This document shows positions 19,601-27,033 of a stretch of DNA of 64,000 nucleotides, piece after piece (position 1 is the stretch's first letter; each line of letters begins with the position of its first letter). A model generated the notes under the pieces. That model made no database searches and was not told the origin of the DNA. It was given only the letters and a program-made list of their open reading frames with translations. Source of the stretch: JAAYED01 sp040772225 (GTDB lineage Bacteria > Chloroflexota > Anaerolineae > UBA1429); NCBI GenBank assembly GCA_040772225.1, contig JAXGYO010000002.1, forward strand, positions 186,001 to 250,000, read 5' to 3'. Position numbers and translations under genes: made by a program.

Positions 19601-20502
19601 CGACATGGGAGACCGCCACAGTCGTGTTCGACGCCGCGGCGACCGGCTGGCCCATGGTGGACGAACCAACGCTAGCCGTTGACCACAATGGCACGATCTA
19701 CGCAGCCTGGCTGCGCATGGACGTCGCCGGATTGCCGCAGCCGCGGGCCCTGTATCTTTCCCGTTCGCGCGATTATGGAAGAACCTGGAGCGATGCACGG
19801 CTGGTTGCTGAGGGAGCCTTTGCCTCCCCAGAGTTCTTTATCGGTGCCACCGGAGAGCCGCACCTGCTGTGGCAGGATGCGCAAGGCGGAAAGGGCGTCT
19901 GGCACAGCTGGAGCGCTGACGGCGGAGACGCCTGGAGCCTGCCCATGCGTGTGCGTGGCTTTGCCAATGTCGCTGGGGCGGCTGCCGCCGTGACGGATGA
20001 GGCTGGCACTGTGTACCTCGGGGCAGTGCTAAGCGAAAATGACAGTAGTCCCGCGATGCAGACTGCCATCTGGGATGGTGTAGCCCAGCAATGGGCATTG
20101 GAGCCTGCCTGGTTACTGCCCGAAGCGGTCCTGAGCGCAGAAGATGTCACGCTGGCCCTCGATCCTGACACCGGTGAGCTGATCAGCCTGCTGACAGCAG
20201 TCGTGACCACAACAGATGGTGAGATGCGCACTCTGCTGTTCAGCGCACGAGCGGTCCCGCCGCGCAGCGTGACCCCAGAGTGGGCTGGTGAGGTTCAGCC
20301 GGAGCCTGCGGCTGAGACAGAGCCGACGCCCGACCCTACGCCGACAATGCGCCCCCCAGTGGATCTGGATGCTCCGCCGCCAGGCGACGGAAGTGTGGAT
20401 GTGGGCCCGCTCACGGTTCCCATTCTGTCCATCGGAGGGCTTGTCCTCGTCGCCCTGATCGTGGCAGGCGTGATGATCACCAGAGGTCGCGCAAAACACT
20501 AG
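16663..20502 (+). CDS. Large secreted membrane-anchored Asp-box (BNR) repeat protein
   Basis: The TTG start at 16663 follows GAGAGGGGAG and opens a Sec signal peptide (SATLLLVVLLFAGLWRPG, ending near SAQE). Seven Asp-box motifs, SxDxGxxW, are scattered over the 1279-residue chain near residues 198, 254, 309, 646, 974, 1033 and 1083, implying two or more sialidase-like beta-propellers. A Pro/Thr-rich linker (TEPTPDPTPTMRPP) leads to a C-terminal membrane helix (VPILSIGGLVLVALIVAGVMI) with basic tail RGRAKH. The protein is therefore held on the outer face of the membrane. Asp-box propellers occur in sialidases and in sugar-binding proteins; I see no clear sialidase Arg triad, so a scaffold or glycan-binding role tied to the upstream polysaccharide genes is more cautious. 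Confidence 0.75.
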   Translation: MRITVIKSATLLLVVLLFAGLWRPGALSAQEPLWSRPANLSRSGAASGPALVTGEDGQLYAFWWDRYDGLTVSARSGNAWGDPLPAPVVDYTFDAAGDLRLNTQTGAYLRANIRENGTILGDGGNGVNVFFLAQSEGSDAPALRQVRANLTDLAWTDAVSIVSSVTGWRAALGADGTIHMLVFYAGRSETLNPGIYYMQSVDGGATWGDMSLIAESLYVRRASPETNHIRLVEGQGGSLYATWNEPATNRALWSWSRDNGQTWTQPQLVDSGDANASYAHVGSTADGQIVMLWQGTGSGTAPTLHYSISPDGGHNWALAESALSRLDSSANLELTTGPEGQILLVSGGIEDGPALAVFDIGLDDSARVSWSDVATLSYPSGTAASLTASGVNTWQASYIGNLLVLAGQDESNDIWSLETDVTSLVWKDSGPATWVDAPPDLSDATHMLTESGALSAPVLVSGPGAARQAYWWDAVEGLYSAYGDGEIWYQAERAQTYAPVSGDPGGIPPFGAELQTNGTLTGAFWIDTGPEGQGPVLYSSQIPGQHAWTAAVTVAENAADMRAVPGPGASWHVLFTRIVATEEQPAGLYHTYLAAETGEWTPPVLLAEFTTLPGMPDSRGALDLVVTDRGIAAAWADPVAGIEASVSQDAGASWSEPASISLGISSARRPRLASRDDGYIVIFESPTGDGVQIYQCELTEQGVLVDPPATLRHVSEGSVMDDAWNLVGVQTDQLLLSVVENPGELSVARWLSNSITGGWESAQSIPLSGSPGAPVPYEPVSVDVRYAGQSLLIALSGHLGQASVVEIPASDQGWDVDEDRGWSWPQRVATPSDGVGTPLAQIDREGRVHVLWSASEPGGAALWYTRLAEGSWTEPAPVVQPQDGTVLDPSLVVLGQRVYAAWAAGDNGRIDTANAFASDAYAGSSWTRAETLPGPVSPRNAIGSAPDLARDLGGTVHAIYAIPINQYRGIYYTRSQDEGATWETATVVFDAAATGWPMVDEPTLAVDHNGTIYAAWLRMDVAGLPQPRALYLSRSRDYGRTWSDARLVAEGAFASPEFFIGATGEPHLLWQDAQGGKGVWHSWSADGGDAWSLPMRVRGFANVAGAAAAVTDEAGTVYLGAVLSENDSSPAMQTAIWDGVAQQWALEPAWLLPEAVLSAEDVTLALDPDTGELISLLTAVVTTTDGEMRTLLFSARAVPPRSVTPEWAGEVQPEPAAETEPTPDPTPTMRPPVDLDAPPPGDGSVDVGPLTVPILSIGGLVLVALIVAGVMITRGRAKH

Positions 20503-20628
20503 TTACTGGCGTTGACGGAGCGGGGTCAAGTTCCCATGGCGCTCCGCCGGTTCATCCTTGCAGAGTAGTGCGATTGGCTGCCCGGACGTACGACACGCCG
20601 AGTACCCATGAGCGGTAGACGCAAGGCG

Positions 20629-21183
20629 TCAGTCAGACTTGAGCGTGGCAATGAGGGGCAGGTTCCGGAAATAGGACGCATCATCCAGGCCGTAGCCGAC
20701 CACGTACTCGTCGGGCAACTCCAGCCCTTGATAGTCCAGCGGAACGTCGATCAGCCTGCGATAGGGGCGGTCAAAGAGCACCGCAACCTTGAGCGATGCT
20801 GGCTGTCGTGTGCGCAGGGTGCGCAGGAGGTAATCGAGCGTCAGCCCCGTGTCGATAACGTCCTCCACAAAGAGCACGTGCCGGTCAGTAATGGAGAGGT
20901 CGAGGTCCTTGACAATCCGCACAGTGCCTGAGGACGAGCGGGAGCCATATTGCGAGATGGCCATAAAGTCGACGGCAACGGGAATCGTAATGGCCCGCAG
21001 GAGGTCTGCCATGAACATCACAACGCCGGTCAGCACCCCCACCAGCAGAGGATGTTGCCCGGCATAGTCCTGACTGATCCTGGCGCCCATAGCGCTTACC
21101 GCAGCTTGAATGTCTTGACTGGTCACAACGACACGGTCGATAGACTCGTACAGCCCAGCGGGCCGCGACTCAGTGGTCGGCAT
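20629..21183 (-). CDS. hpt: Hypoxanthine phosphoribosyltransferase
   Basis: The 184-residue product carries the PRPP-binding motif VLFVEDVIDTGLTLDYLL, the flexible-loop region SQYGSRSSSGTVRI, and the C-terminal purine-contact region FDRPYRRLIDVPLDYQGLELPDEYVVGYGLD. It salvages hypoxanthine and guanine to IMP and GMP in the cytoplasm. Length is normal. Its ATG (21183) lies 14 bases inside the upstream PD-(D/E)XK-like gene, so translation is coupled and both should come from the promoter at 21640-21667. The 126 bases between its stop and the convergent Asp-box gene hold no clear feature. Confidence 0.9.
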   Translation of the reverse strand: MPTTESRPAGLYESIDRVVVTSQDIQAAVSAMGARISQDYAGQHPLLVGVLTGVVMFMADLLRAITIPVAVDFMAISQYGSRSSSGTVRIVKDLDLSITDRHVLFVEDVIDTGLTLDYLLRTLRTRQPASLKVAVLFDRPYRRLIDVPLDYQGLELPDEYVVGYGLDDASYFRNLPLIATLKSD

Positions 21184-21595
21184 GGTTCAGCGCTTCTTTT
21201 CCCACCAAGTCCTGAGATTGCTCTTCCATCCCGTACCGGCGCAGCATCCACTCAAAGTCCTTGCGGTTCCAGAGCTTGATCCTGACCTCAGGATAGAGCG
21301 CCAAAAGCTGACGGATCTTGCGACGCTTGATGCGGATCAGCTTTTGGCGGAGCGTGGTGAGCTCGACGTAGACCTTTTGGTCCACGAGGTAAAAATCGGG
21401 GGAGAAGGCCTCGACGATATTGCCATGATCATCCCAGGCCAGCGGAAACGTGTAGGGCTCATATTCCCAGCGTATGCCGTAAAAGTCCAGTACCCGTGCA
21501 AACTCCTCCTCGCTTGGATGGGCAAACTCTAACGCTTTGCGCGGCTTGGATGGGTTGCGAATGGGGCGAGGGGAGGCATCCGGTTGTTCTTGCAT
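21170..21595 (-). CDS. PD-(D/E)XK-like protein coupled to hpt
   Basis: This 141-residue protein is not a family I can name with certainty. Its central part reads like a restriction-endonuclease fold: an N-terminal helix with acidic residues (HPSEEEFARVLDF), SPDFYL (Pro66-Asp67), then VYVELTT with Glu79, a nearby Lys85, and a following LIRIKRRKIRQLLALYPEVRI strand. The canonical E-x-K is E-x-T (Glu79-Leu-Thr81), so activity is uncertain. The gene has its own strong promoter (21640-21667) and overlaps hpt by 14 bases. Its SD-like AGGAGG lies rather far, about 15 bases, from ATG 21595. It could be a nucleic-acid enzyme kept with purine salvage. Confidence 0.6.
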   Translation of the reverse strand: MQEQPDASPRPIRNPSKPRKALEFAHPSEEEFARVLDFYGIRWEYEPYTFPLAWDDHGNIVEAFSPDFYLVDQKVYVELTTLRQKLIRIKRRKIRQLLALYPEVRIKLWNRKDFEWMLRRYGMEEQSQDLVGKEALNHADH

Positions 21596-21639
21596 ACAGG
21601 TCGTCAGGCTCCTCCTGAGGCTTGCTATACCTCCAGAGC

Positions 21640-21667
21640 ATTATAGACTGCCTCCTGTAGCTGTCAA
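21640..21667 (-). promoter_or_regulatory. Consensus promoter of the nuclease-like/hpt pair
   Basis: On the minus strand TTGACA (21667-21662) and TATAAT (21645-21640) are both perfect consensus, 16 bases apart. Transcription would start near 21633, giving a leader of about 38 bases before ATG 21595. It lies downstream of the ncRNA terminator, separating the two transcription units. Confidence 0.75.
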
Positions 21668-21678
21668 TGGCCCGAGGC

Positions 21679-21726
21679 AAAGAAAAGAGGGGCTGCGCCC
21701 TGTTCAAACAGGCTCGTAGCCCCCTC
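21679..21726 (-). terminator. Intrinsic terminator of the ncRNA
   Basis: A long hairpin (GAGGGG...CCCCTC arms spanning 21687-21726) is followed on the minus strand by TTTTCTTT (21686-21679). This is a classic rho-independent terminator, placed at the end of the putative RNA and before the next promoter. Confidence 0.8.
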
Positions 21727-21983
21727 ATAGGCAGCGCAAGACCCCAAGTGACCGTCTTCATCGCTCCACATTCTTCTTCGTTGTTAACGGAGTGTCTTCT
21801 CCACTAGCCCGAGTGAATCAAACCTTCCCGAAACCGGTACTGAATGATGGCTTACCAATAGCAACTCACGCCGCCATCTCTAGACCACGAACGGCCCTCT
21901 GGGCTTCCACCCAGGAACTCCCGCTCACTCGTTGGCTATTCAGTTGTTTGTGAACTGATGCTTTCGACCTCTCAGGGTCTTGC
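21679..21983 (-). ncRNA. Putative stand-alone structured ncRNA, family unassigned
   Basis: About 305 bases of minus-strand sequence lie between a consensus promoter (22018-21990) and an intrinsic terminator (to 21679), with no plausible ORF. The predicted 5' end GCAAGACCC (21983-21975) is perfectly complementary to GGGTCTTGC (21744-21736), giving a 9-bp closing helix. Further hairpins are visible, including CTGGGT-GGAA-GCCCAG with a GNRA loop, GATGGC...GCCATC and GGAG...CTCC. The next gene has its own promoter after the terminator, so this is not an ordinary mRNA leader. Signatures of RNase P, tmRNA and SRP RNA were not found, and 6S RNA is normally shorter. Confidence 0.65.
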
Positions 21984-21989
21984 ACCACT

Positions 21990-22018
21990 ATAGTAGCATA
22001 TACCTGTCAATGTGTCAA
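21990..22018 (-). promoter_or_regulatory. Consensus promoter of the ncRNA
   Basis: TTGACA (22018-22013) and TACTAT (21995-21990) on the minus strand are 17 bases apart. The expected transcript start at about 21983 coincides with the first base of the RNA's closing helix. A second TTGACA copy sits eight bases downstream at 22010-22005. Confidence 0.75.
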
Positions 22019-22056
22019 GCGTGGATATCCGCCAAAATGCCTATTTTGGGGACTAT

Positions 22057-24456
22057 TCACAGCGTCGCAATCTGAACCGACGCCACTGCCCCGGCACCGC
22101 TGGCAGATACCGTCACGAGCCCTCGTTCACCTGAGCTACGGACCACAGCCATCAAACGCCCCTCGTAGGCCCGGCGCGTCTTTGAGATATACAGCTCCTC
22201 GGAGGTCGGGTTGGCCGTGCCCAGTGCGAGGAGTTCCGCCGGGCCAGAGACCGTAACCTCCACAGAATCCTCTGCCCAGGGCACACGCCGGCCGGCCGCA
22301 TCGACGATCTCGACGGTGACATACGCCAGATCGCCCCATACGGCAGCCAGCTGCGGTTGGTCGGGTGTGAGGCGCAAGCCCGCTGGCTCGCCGGTGGTCT
22401 CCAGACGCGACCGGCTCACCGCTATGTCTTGACGATACCCCACTGCCTCCAACACCCCTGGCTCGTACGCCAGTTCAAACGACGCTAGATACTGGGCTTT
22501 CTCGCCGGCGGCCTTGCGTCCCAGGGATCTGCCATTCACCAGCAGTTCGACCTCGTCGTCAACCGAGTAAACATCCACTCGCGTCGCCGCCCCCTCCTGA
22601 CCGGGGAAACTCCAGCTCTCAGTGACCGGCTCCCAGCCCCAGGGGTTATAGAACACCCCGCTGCTAAAGTGGCGCGGGTCCAGGACGCCGATATACGGCG
22701 TATCGCGCACACCCCACAGCACGTCGCGGTAATATGACTGGGCACGCTTGAAACCGCAGATGTCGATATCACCGCAGTTGGCCAGGTGATAGGGATATTG
22801 TGCCCCGAACCACTGGCCCGTCTCTGTGGTCACCTTGCCGATGCCTGACTCACCCAGGTAGTCGATGGAGGTCCAGACAAAATCGCCGATCACCTGCGGC
22901 AACGCCTCGGTGGCTTTCCAGGTGGCATACGCCATACTCGGAAAAGTCTCGGTGCCAGCCATCACGCGTCCCGGGAAGCGTTGCGCGTCCCAGCCATAGC
23001 GCGGGTATAGATAATTGTATCCGACGACGTCCAGCGACTCGCAGTACTCGCGCGTGAGATTGCCCCAGCGGTCGGTCTCTTCACTTGCGGGCACCAGCCG
23101 GCTGGGATCGAACATGCTTTGCGCATCGGTCACCGAGCCCGTGTTCAGCTCAGAATCCTGGAACACTTGCTCAAAGAGAAACGGCAGTGCAGCGGTCACC
23201 GGACGCGTGTCGTCCAGCGAGCGCACGAGGTCGGCCTGGCGACGCGCCCAGGCCGCTCCATCGGAGATGCCTGCGCGCTCGGAGACCTCGTTGCCGATGG
23301 ACCACATGATCACCGAGGGATGGTTGCGGTCGCGCCGCACCATGGAGGCGGTATCACGCTCCCACCAATCCTCAAAGAACAGGTGATAGTCGTTCGGGTT
23401 CTTGCCCGTGCGCCAGCAGTCAAAGGTCTCATCGATGACCAGCATGCCCAGGCGATCACAGGCGTCGAGCATCGCGGGCGCCGGCGGATTGTGTGCGCAG
23501 CGGATTGCATTGTAGCCGGCAGCCTTCATCAGCTCGATCTTGCGCTCCTCGGCGCGATCATAGCTGGCTGCCCCCAGCAGGCCATTGTCGTGATGCACAC
23601 AGCCGCCCTTGAGCTTGAGCGGGACGCCATTCAGTCTGAACCCACGCTCGCTATCCACAGAAAAAGTGCGCACGCCAAATAAAGTCCTCGCCGAATCGAC
23701 GACCTGATCGTCGATCAGAACCTCGCTTTGCAGCTCGTAGAGGTACGGGGCGTCGACAGACCAGAGGTGGGCCGACGGAAGATCCAGCGACTCTTCGAGC
23801 GTTACGCGCCCACCGTCGCCCAGCCGGATGGGAAGCTCCGCCACTGCGAGTGCCTGCCCCTGAGCGTCCCGCACCGTTGAGCGGAGTATGGCACGACCTC
23901 CCCGCGCGCCGGCTAGCTCGGTAGTGACATCCACCGTCGCCCGTCCATCGTGCACGTGTGGAGTGCGCACGAAAACACCCCAGGGCACGATATGCGTCTC
24001 GCCCCCTCGACGGAGCCAGACATGGCGGTAGATCCCCGTGCCCGAGTACCAGCGCGAGTTGGGCTGGGCGCTGTTGTTCACCGAGACAGTGATCATGTTG
24101 TCGCTGCCGTACTCCAGCCAGGGCGCGATATCCACCAGGAAGCTGGTATAGCCATAGGGGTGCAGGCAGACGATGTCCCGGTTGACCGAGACCGTCGCAT
24201 TCATGTACACCCCTTCAAACTCGAGCTGGATACTGTTACCGCGCCAGTCTTCCGGCACAAAGAGCGTCCGGCGGTACGTGACGAGCCCGCTCCAAGCATA
24301 CCCACCGCCGCCGGCTGTGGGAAAAGCTGCATCTCTCTCGCGCGTGATCGAGACATCATGCGGGAGTGACACGGGCTCCCACGTAGCGTCACGCGGCGGC
24401 TGCAAACCAGTATGGGTGACGTACTCCCAGTCCCGATCCATACTCTGTTTTAGCAT
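22057..24456 (-). CDS. Glycoside hydrolase family 2 (beta-galactosidase-like)
   Basis: The 799-residue enzyme has the GH2 plan: an N-terminal sugar-binding jelly roll (WEYVTHTGLQPP ... VSLPHDVSITRERDAAF), an Ig-like domain, then the TIM barrel with GCVHHDNGLLG, NAIRCAHNPPAP, VIMWSIGNEVSER (Glu as acid/base) and MAGTETFPS (Glu as nucleophile), then C-terminal Ig-like domains found in many beta-galactosidases. No signal peptide is present, so it acts in the cytoplasm. ATG 24456 is chosen for its GAGGAG site; a longer frame upstream lacks support. It follows the SCP2-domain gene by 79 bases on the same strand. Confidence 0.85.
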   Translation of the reverse strand: MLKQSMDRDWEYVTHTGLQPPRDATWEPVSLPHDVSITRERDAAFPTAGGGGYAWSGLVTYRRTLFVPEDWRGNSIQLEFEGVYMNATVSVNRDIVCLHPYGYTSFLVDIAPWLEYGSDNMITVSVNNSAQPNSRWYSGTGIYRHVWLRRGGETHIVPWGVFVRTPHVHDGRATVDVTTELAGARGGRAILRSTVRDAQGQALAVAELPIRLGDGGRVTLEESLDLPSAHLWSVDAPYLYELQSEVLIDDQVVDSARTLFGVRTFSVDSERGFRLNGVPLKLKGGCVHHDNGLLGAASYDRAEERKIELMKAAGYNAIRCAHNPPAPAMLDACDRLGMLVIDETFDCWRTGKNPNDYHLFFEDWWERDTASMVRRDRNHPSVIMWSIGNEVSERAGISDGAAWARRQADLVRSLDDTRPVTAALPFLFEQVFQDSELNTGSVTDAQSMFDPSRLVPASEETDRWGNLTREYCESLDVVGYNYLYPRYGWDAQRFPGRVMAGTETFPSMAYATWKATEALPQVIGDFVWTSIDYLGESGIGKVTTETGQWFGAQYPYHLANCGDIDICGFKRAQSYYRDVLWGVRDTPYIGVLDPRHFSSGVFYNPWGWEPVTESWSFPGQEGAATRVDVYSVDDEVELLVNGRSLGRKAAGEKAQYLASFELAYEPGVLEAVGYRQDIAVSRSRLETTGEPAGLRLTPDQPQLAAVWGDLAYVTVEIVDAAGRRVPWAEDSVEVTVSGPAELLALGTANPTSEELYISKTRRAYEGRLMAVVRSSGERGLVTVSASGAGAVASVQIATL

Positions 24457-24535
24457 TTGGGGATCTCCTCGTACGAACGAGGCGGGACAGATGAGGAACA
24501 TCGATCCCGCCCAGATAATGTCATGCTGCCAGCGG

Positions 24536-24922
24536 CTAATCGCCCGTAGCTGCCTTGTATAGAGGCACGATGTAGTAGATGTAGCTGGCCATGCCTTCAG
24601 CGACCCACTCGTCACCCCTCAGGCGCAGCGCACCCGAAAAGTAGGCCGATTCCCCGCTGATCTTGCCACTGAACAGCCGGTCGAGTACATCCTGCTTGAG
24701 CGTGATGGTGATCGTCGCCGACGACGCTCCGGCAGGCGTGCCGGTCACCTCGCCATTCTTAAAGGCGATGACGTACTCCGCGTTTTCCAGGTCGGACACG
24801 ACCAGGCCCATGGAGACGTTCGAGCTCTTGATGCGCGACTTGAGCTGCTCGTTCTCGTTGAGTCCGGCGACCACCTTGTCCAATACGGCAATGAGTTCCT
24901 CTCGGCTGGCGTAGGTTGCCAT
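24536..24922 (-). CDS. SCP2-like sterol-binding-domain protein
   Basis: The 128-residue protein matches the SCP2 lipid-binding fold: an N-terminal helix (REELIAVLDKVVAGLN), strands ending YVIAFKNGEVTGTPAG, then ATITITLKQDVLDRLFSGKISGESAYFSGALRLRG, the most typical block. Such domains bind lipids or hydrophobic ligands; a specific partner is not evident. ATG 24922 has GGGAGG just upstream, and the reading frame extending further upstream is the antisense of the GH127 gene. It is first in a minus-strand unit with the GH2 gene. Confidence 0.75.
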   Translation of the reverse strand: MATYASREELIAVLDKVVAGLNENEQLKSRIKSSNVSMGLVVSDLENAEYVIAFKNGEVTGTPAGASSATITITLKQDVLDRLFSGKISGESAYFSGALRLRGDEWVAEGMASYIYYIVPLYKAATGD

Positions 24923-24967
24923 TGCGACCTCCCTGTCACAACTAATAGCGGACCGCTCGACAGGGTG

Positions 24968-24996
24968 ATTGTACGAGGGACCCAACGGTTTGACAA
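24968..24996 (-). promoter_or_regulatory. Promoter of the SCP2/GH2 unit
   Basis: TTGTCA (24996-24991) and TACAAT (24973-24968) on the minus strand are 17 bases apart, with a predicted start near 24961 and a 39-base leader before ATG 24922. Confidence 0.6.
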
Positions 24997-25014
24997 GCCC
25001 AGCGGCGCGCGATG

Positions 25015-25043
25015 TGGCGTGTGCATCGGCCTGTGCGTATAAT
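25015..25043 (+). promoter_or_regulatory. Possible promoter of the GH127 pair
   Basis: A perfect TATAAT (25038-25043) lies 17 bases after a weak TGGCGT, and GGGGAGG follows before ATG 25066. It is divergent from the SCP2 promoter. Confidence 0.45.
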
Positions 25044-25065
25044 CCGTACGGGGAGGTGGTCAAGG

Positions 25066-27009
25066 ATGCCAAATCAACAACACATGCTGGTACCGAACGC
25101 CTTTGAGCCGCTGAGGCTGGGTGAACTGACCCCGGAGGGCTGGTTGCGGCGCCAGCTGGAGATTCAGGCGGCGGGACTGAGCGGCCACCTGGACGAGTTC
25201 TGGCCCGACATTGCTGATAGCGGCTGGATCGGCGGTAAGGCGGAGGGCTGGGAGCGCGGCCCCTACTGGCTGGACGGCGTCGTGCCGTTGGCTTTTCTGC
25301 TGCGCGACGAGAGTCTGATGGCCAAAGTGCGGCGCTGGGTGGACGAGATACTCGCGCGCCAGAGCCCCGATGGCTGGCTGGGGCCGCGCCAGGATACGGC
25401 CACCGGCCGCTACAAGCCGCTCGATCCCTGGCCAGTCTCGGTCTTTGCCAAGGCTGCCCTGCAGTACCACGACGCCACTGGCGATGAGCGCGTGCTCCCC
25501 GCACTACTGGCCTATTACCGCCGGCTGGAGACACTGCTGCAACGCACCCCGCTCTTTGACTGGGGACGCATGCGCTGGCCCGAACTGGTGCTGGGCATCC
25601 AGGAGACCTTCAGGCGCACCGGCGCGGTCTGGCTGCTCGATCTGGCGGAGACAATCCGGCAGCAGGGCTATGACTGGGAGGCTCTCTTTGCGGCGTATCC
25701 GTACACCGGCCGCACGGCGCGCGCCGATATCTCCATGCCCACTCACGTGGTCAACAACGCTATGGCCATCAAGGGTGGTGCCCTGCGCTACCGTCAAAGC
25801 GGCGACCCTGCCCACCTGGCGGCCACATGGCGCATGATCGATCTGCTGGAGGCATATCACGGGCAGGTGACCGGGGTGTTCACCGGCGATGAGCATCTGG
25901 CAGGCAAGCATCCCTCCCAGGGCACCGAACTGTGCGCTGTGGTTGAGTTGATGTATTCGCTGGAGATCCTGCAGAGCATCGTCGCCAGTCCGGACCTGGG
26001 CGACCGGCTGGAGCGCATTGCCTTTAGCGCTTTGCCGGCCACGTTCAAGCCCGACATGTGGGCCCACCAGTACGACCAGCAGGTGAACCAGCCGGTCTGC
26101 CAGATCGTGCCCGACCCGATCTATACCAACAATGCACCCGAGAGCAACCTCTATGGGCTGGAGCCTAACTATGGGTGCTGCACAGCCAATATGCACCAGG
26201 GCTGGCCCAAGTTCGCCGCCCACGCCTGGATGCGCATACCGGCTCGCGGCTCGACACCTGAGGGGCTGGCGGCACTCTCCCATGTCCCTTGCCGCATCGA
26301 TACGCAGGTCTCTGGAGTCCCCATCACCATTCAGGTCGCTTCCGAGTATCCCTTCGACGGGAGTATCCGCGTCACCGTGCGGACGCCGCGCCCGGTTTCG
26401 TTTCCGCTGTGGCTCCGGATACCGCGCTGGGTAACTGGCGCCGAGCTGACGATGGGTGAAAGAGAAAGCTACTCGCCCACTCCGGCAACCTACTTTCAGA
26501 TGGATCGCATCTGGGATGGGATCACGGCGCTGAGCCTGGAGCTCCCGATGGCCCTCCGGGTAGAGACGCGCTATCATGACGCTGCGTCGATCCTTTACGG
26601 ACCGCTGGTGATGGCGCTGGAGATCGGGGAGGACTGGCGCCTTGTCGGTGGTACGCCGCCCCATGGGGACTGGGAGGTGTACCCGACCACGCCGTGGAAC
26701 CTGGCGCTGCAGCTGGATCGGAGCGAACCGTCAGAAACCGTCACGATTCGCCGGCGGCCCATGGGGGACACTCCCTTCTCTCCAGAGGGGACGCCTCTTA
26801 TCGCCACGGTCTTCGGGGCACAGATACCCGAATGGACGCTGCAGCAGGGCACTGCGGGCCCGGCGCCGGTCAGCCCCGTTCACTGCTCTGGTGTGCTTCA
26901 GCAAGTGCGGCTTGTTCCCTTTGGCGCGACCAACCTGCGCATCGCCGAGTTCCCGACGCTTGCCATCGAACAGGACGCGAAAACCGAGGACCATGATGCG
27001 ATGCCCTGA
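25066..27009 (+). CDS. GH127-type glycosidase (DUF1680 superfamily), first copy
   Basis: This 647-residue protein belongs to the beta-L-arabinofuranosidase superfamily (alpha/alpha6 barrel plus beta domains). Evidence includes GWLRRQLEIQAAGLSGHLDEFWPD, KGGALRYRQSGD, GVFTGDEHLAGKHPSQGTELCAVVELMYSLE and the paired cysteines in NYGCCTANMHQGWPKF (Cys371, Cys372), equivalent to the zinc/nucleophile cysteines of the family. Family knowledge: release of L-arabinofuranose or related furanosides. It has no signal peptide. The second, more typical GH127 member starts 24 bases after its stop, so both are one operon. The two copies share only motifs, suggesting different substrates rather than a recent duplication. 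Confidence 0.8.
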   Translation: MPNQQHMLVPNAFEPLRLGELTPEGWLRRQLEIQAAGLSGHLDEFWPDIADSGWIGGKAEGWERGPYWLDGVVPLAFLLRDESLMAKVRRWVDEILARQSPDGWLGPRQDTATGRYKPLDPWPVSVFAKAALQYHDATGDERVLPALLAYYRRLETLLQRTPLFDWGRMRWPELVLGIQETFRRTGAVWLLDLAETIRQQGYDWEALFAAYPYTGRTARADISMPTHVVNNAMAIKGGALRYRQSGDPAHLAATWRMIDLLEAYHGQVTGVFTGDEHLAGKHPSQGTELCAVVELMYSLEILQSIVASPDLGDRLERIAFSALPATFKPDMWAHQYDQQVNQPVCQIVPDPIYTNNAPESNLYGLEPNYGCCTANMHQGWPKFAAHAWMRIPARGSTPEGLAALSHVPCRIDTQVSGVPITIQVASEYPFDGSIRVTVRTPRPVSFPLWLRIPRWVTGAELTMGERESYSPTPATYFQMDRIWDGITALSLELPMALRVETRYHDAASILYGPLVMALEIGEDWRLVGGTPPHGDWEVYPTTPWNLALQLDRSEPSETVTIRRRPMGDTPFSPEGTPLIATVFGAQIPEWTLQQGTAGPAPVSPVHCSGVLQQVRLVPFGATNLRIAEFPTLAIEQDAKTEDHDAMP

Positions 27010-27033
27010 GCTCACGCCCGTGAGAGGAGTCTT

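Noticed and set aside
21736..21983. Resemblance of the ncRNA to a T-box (GAGTGAG...GGGTGGAAGCCC, CCGTTA) or cobalamin riboswitch (GGGAAGG)
   Set aside because: The diagnostic T-box TGGNACCGCG and the cobalamin CCCGC/CTGT context are missing, and a new consensus promoter follows the terminator, so a leader role is unlikely.
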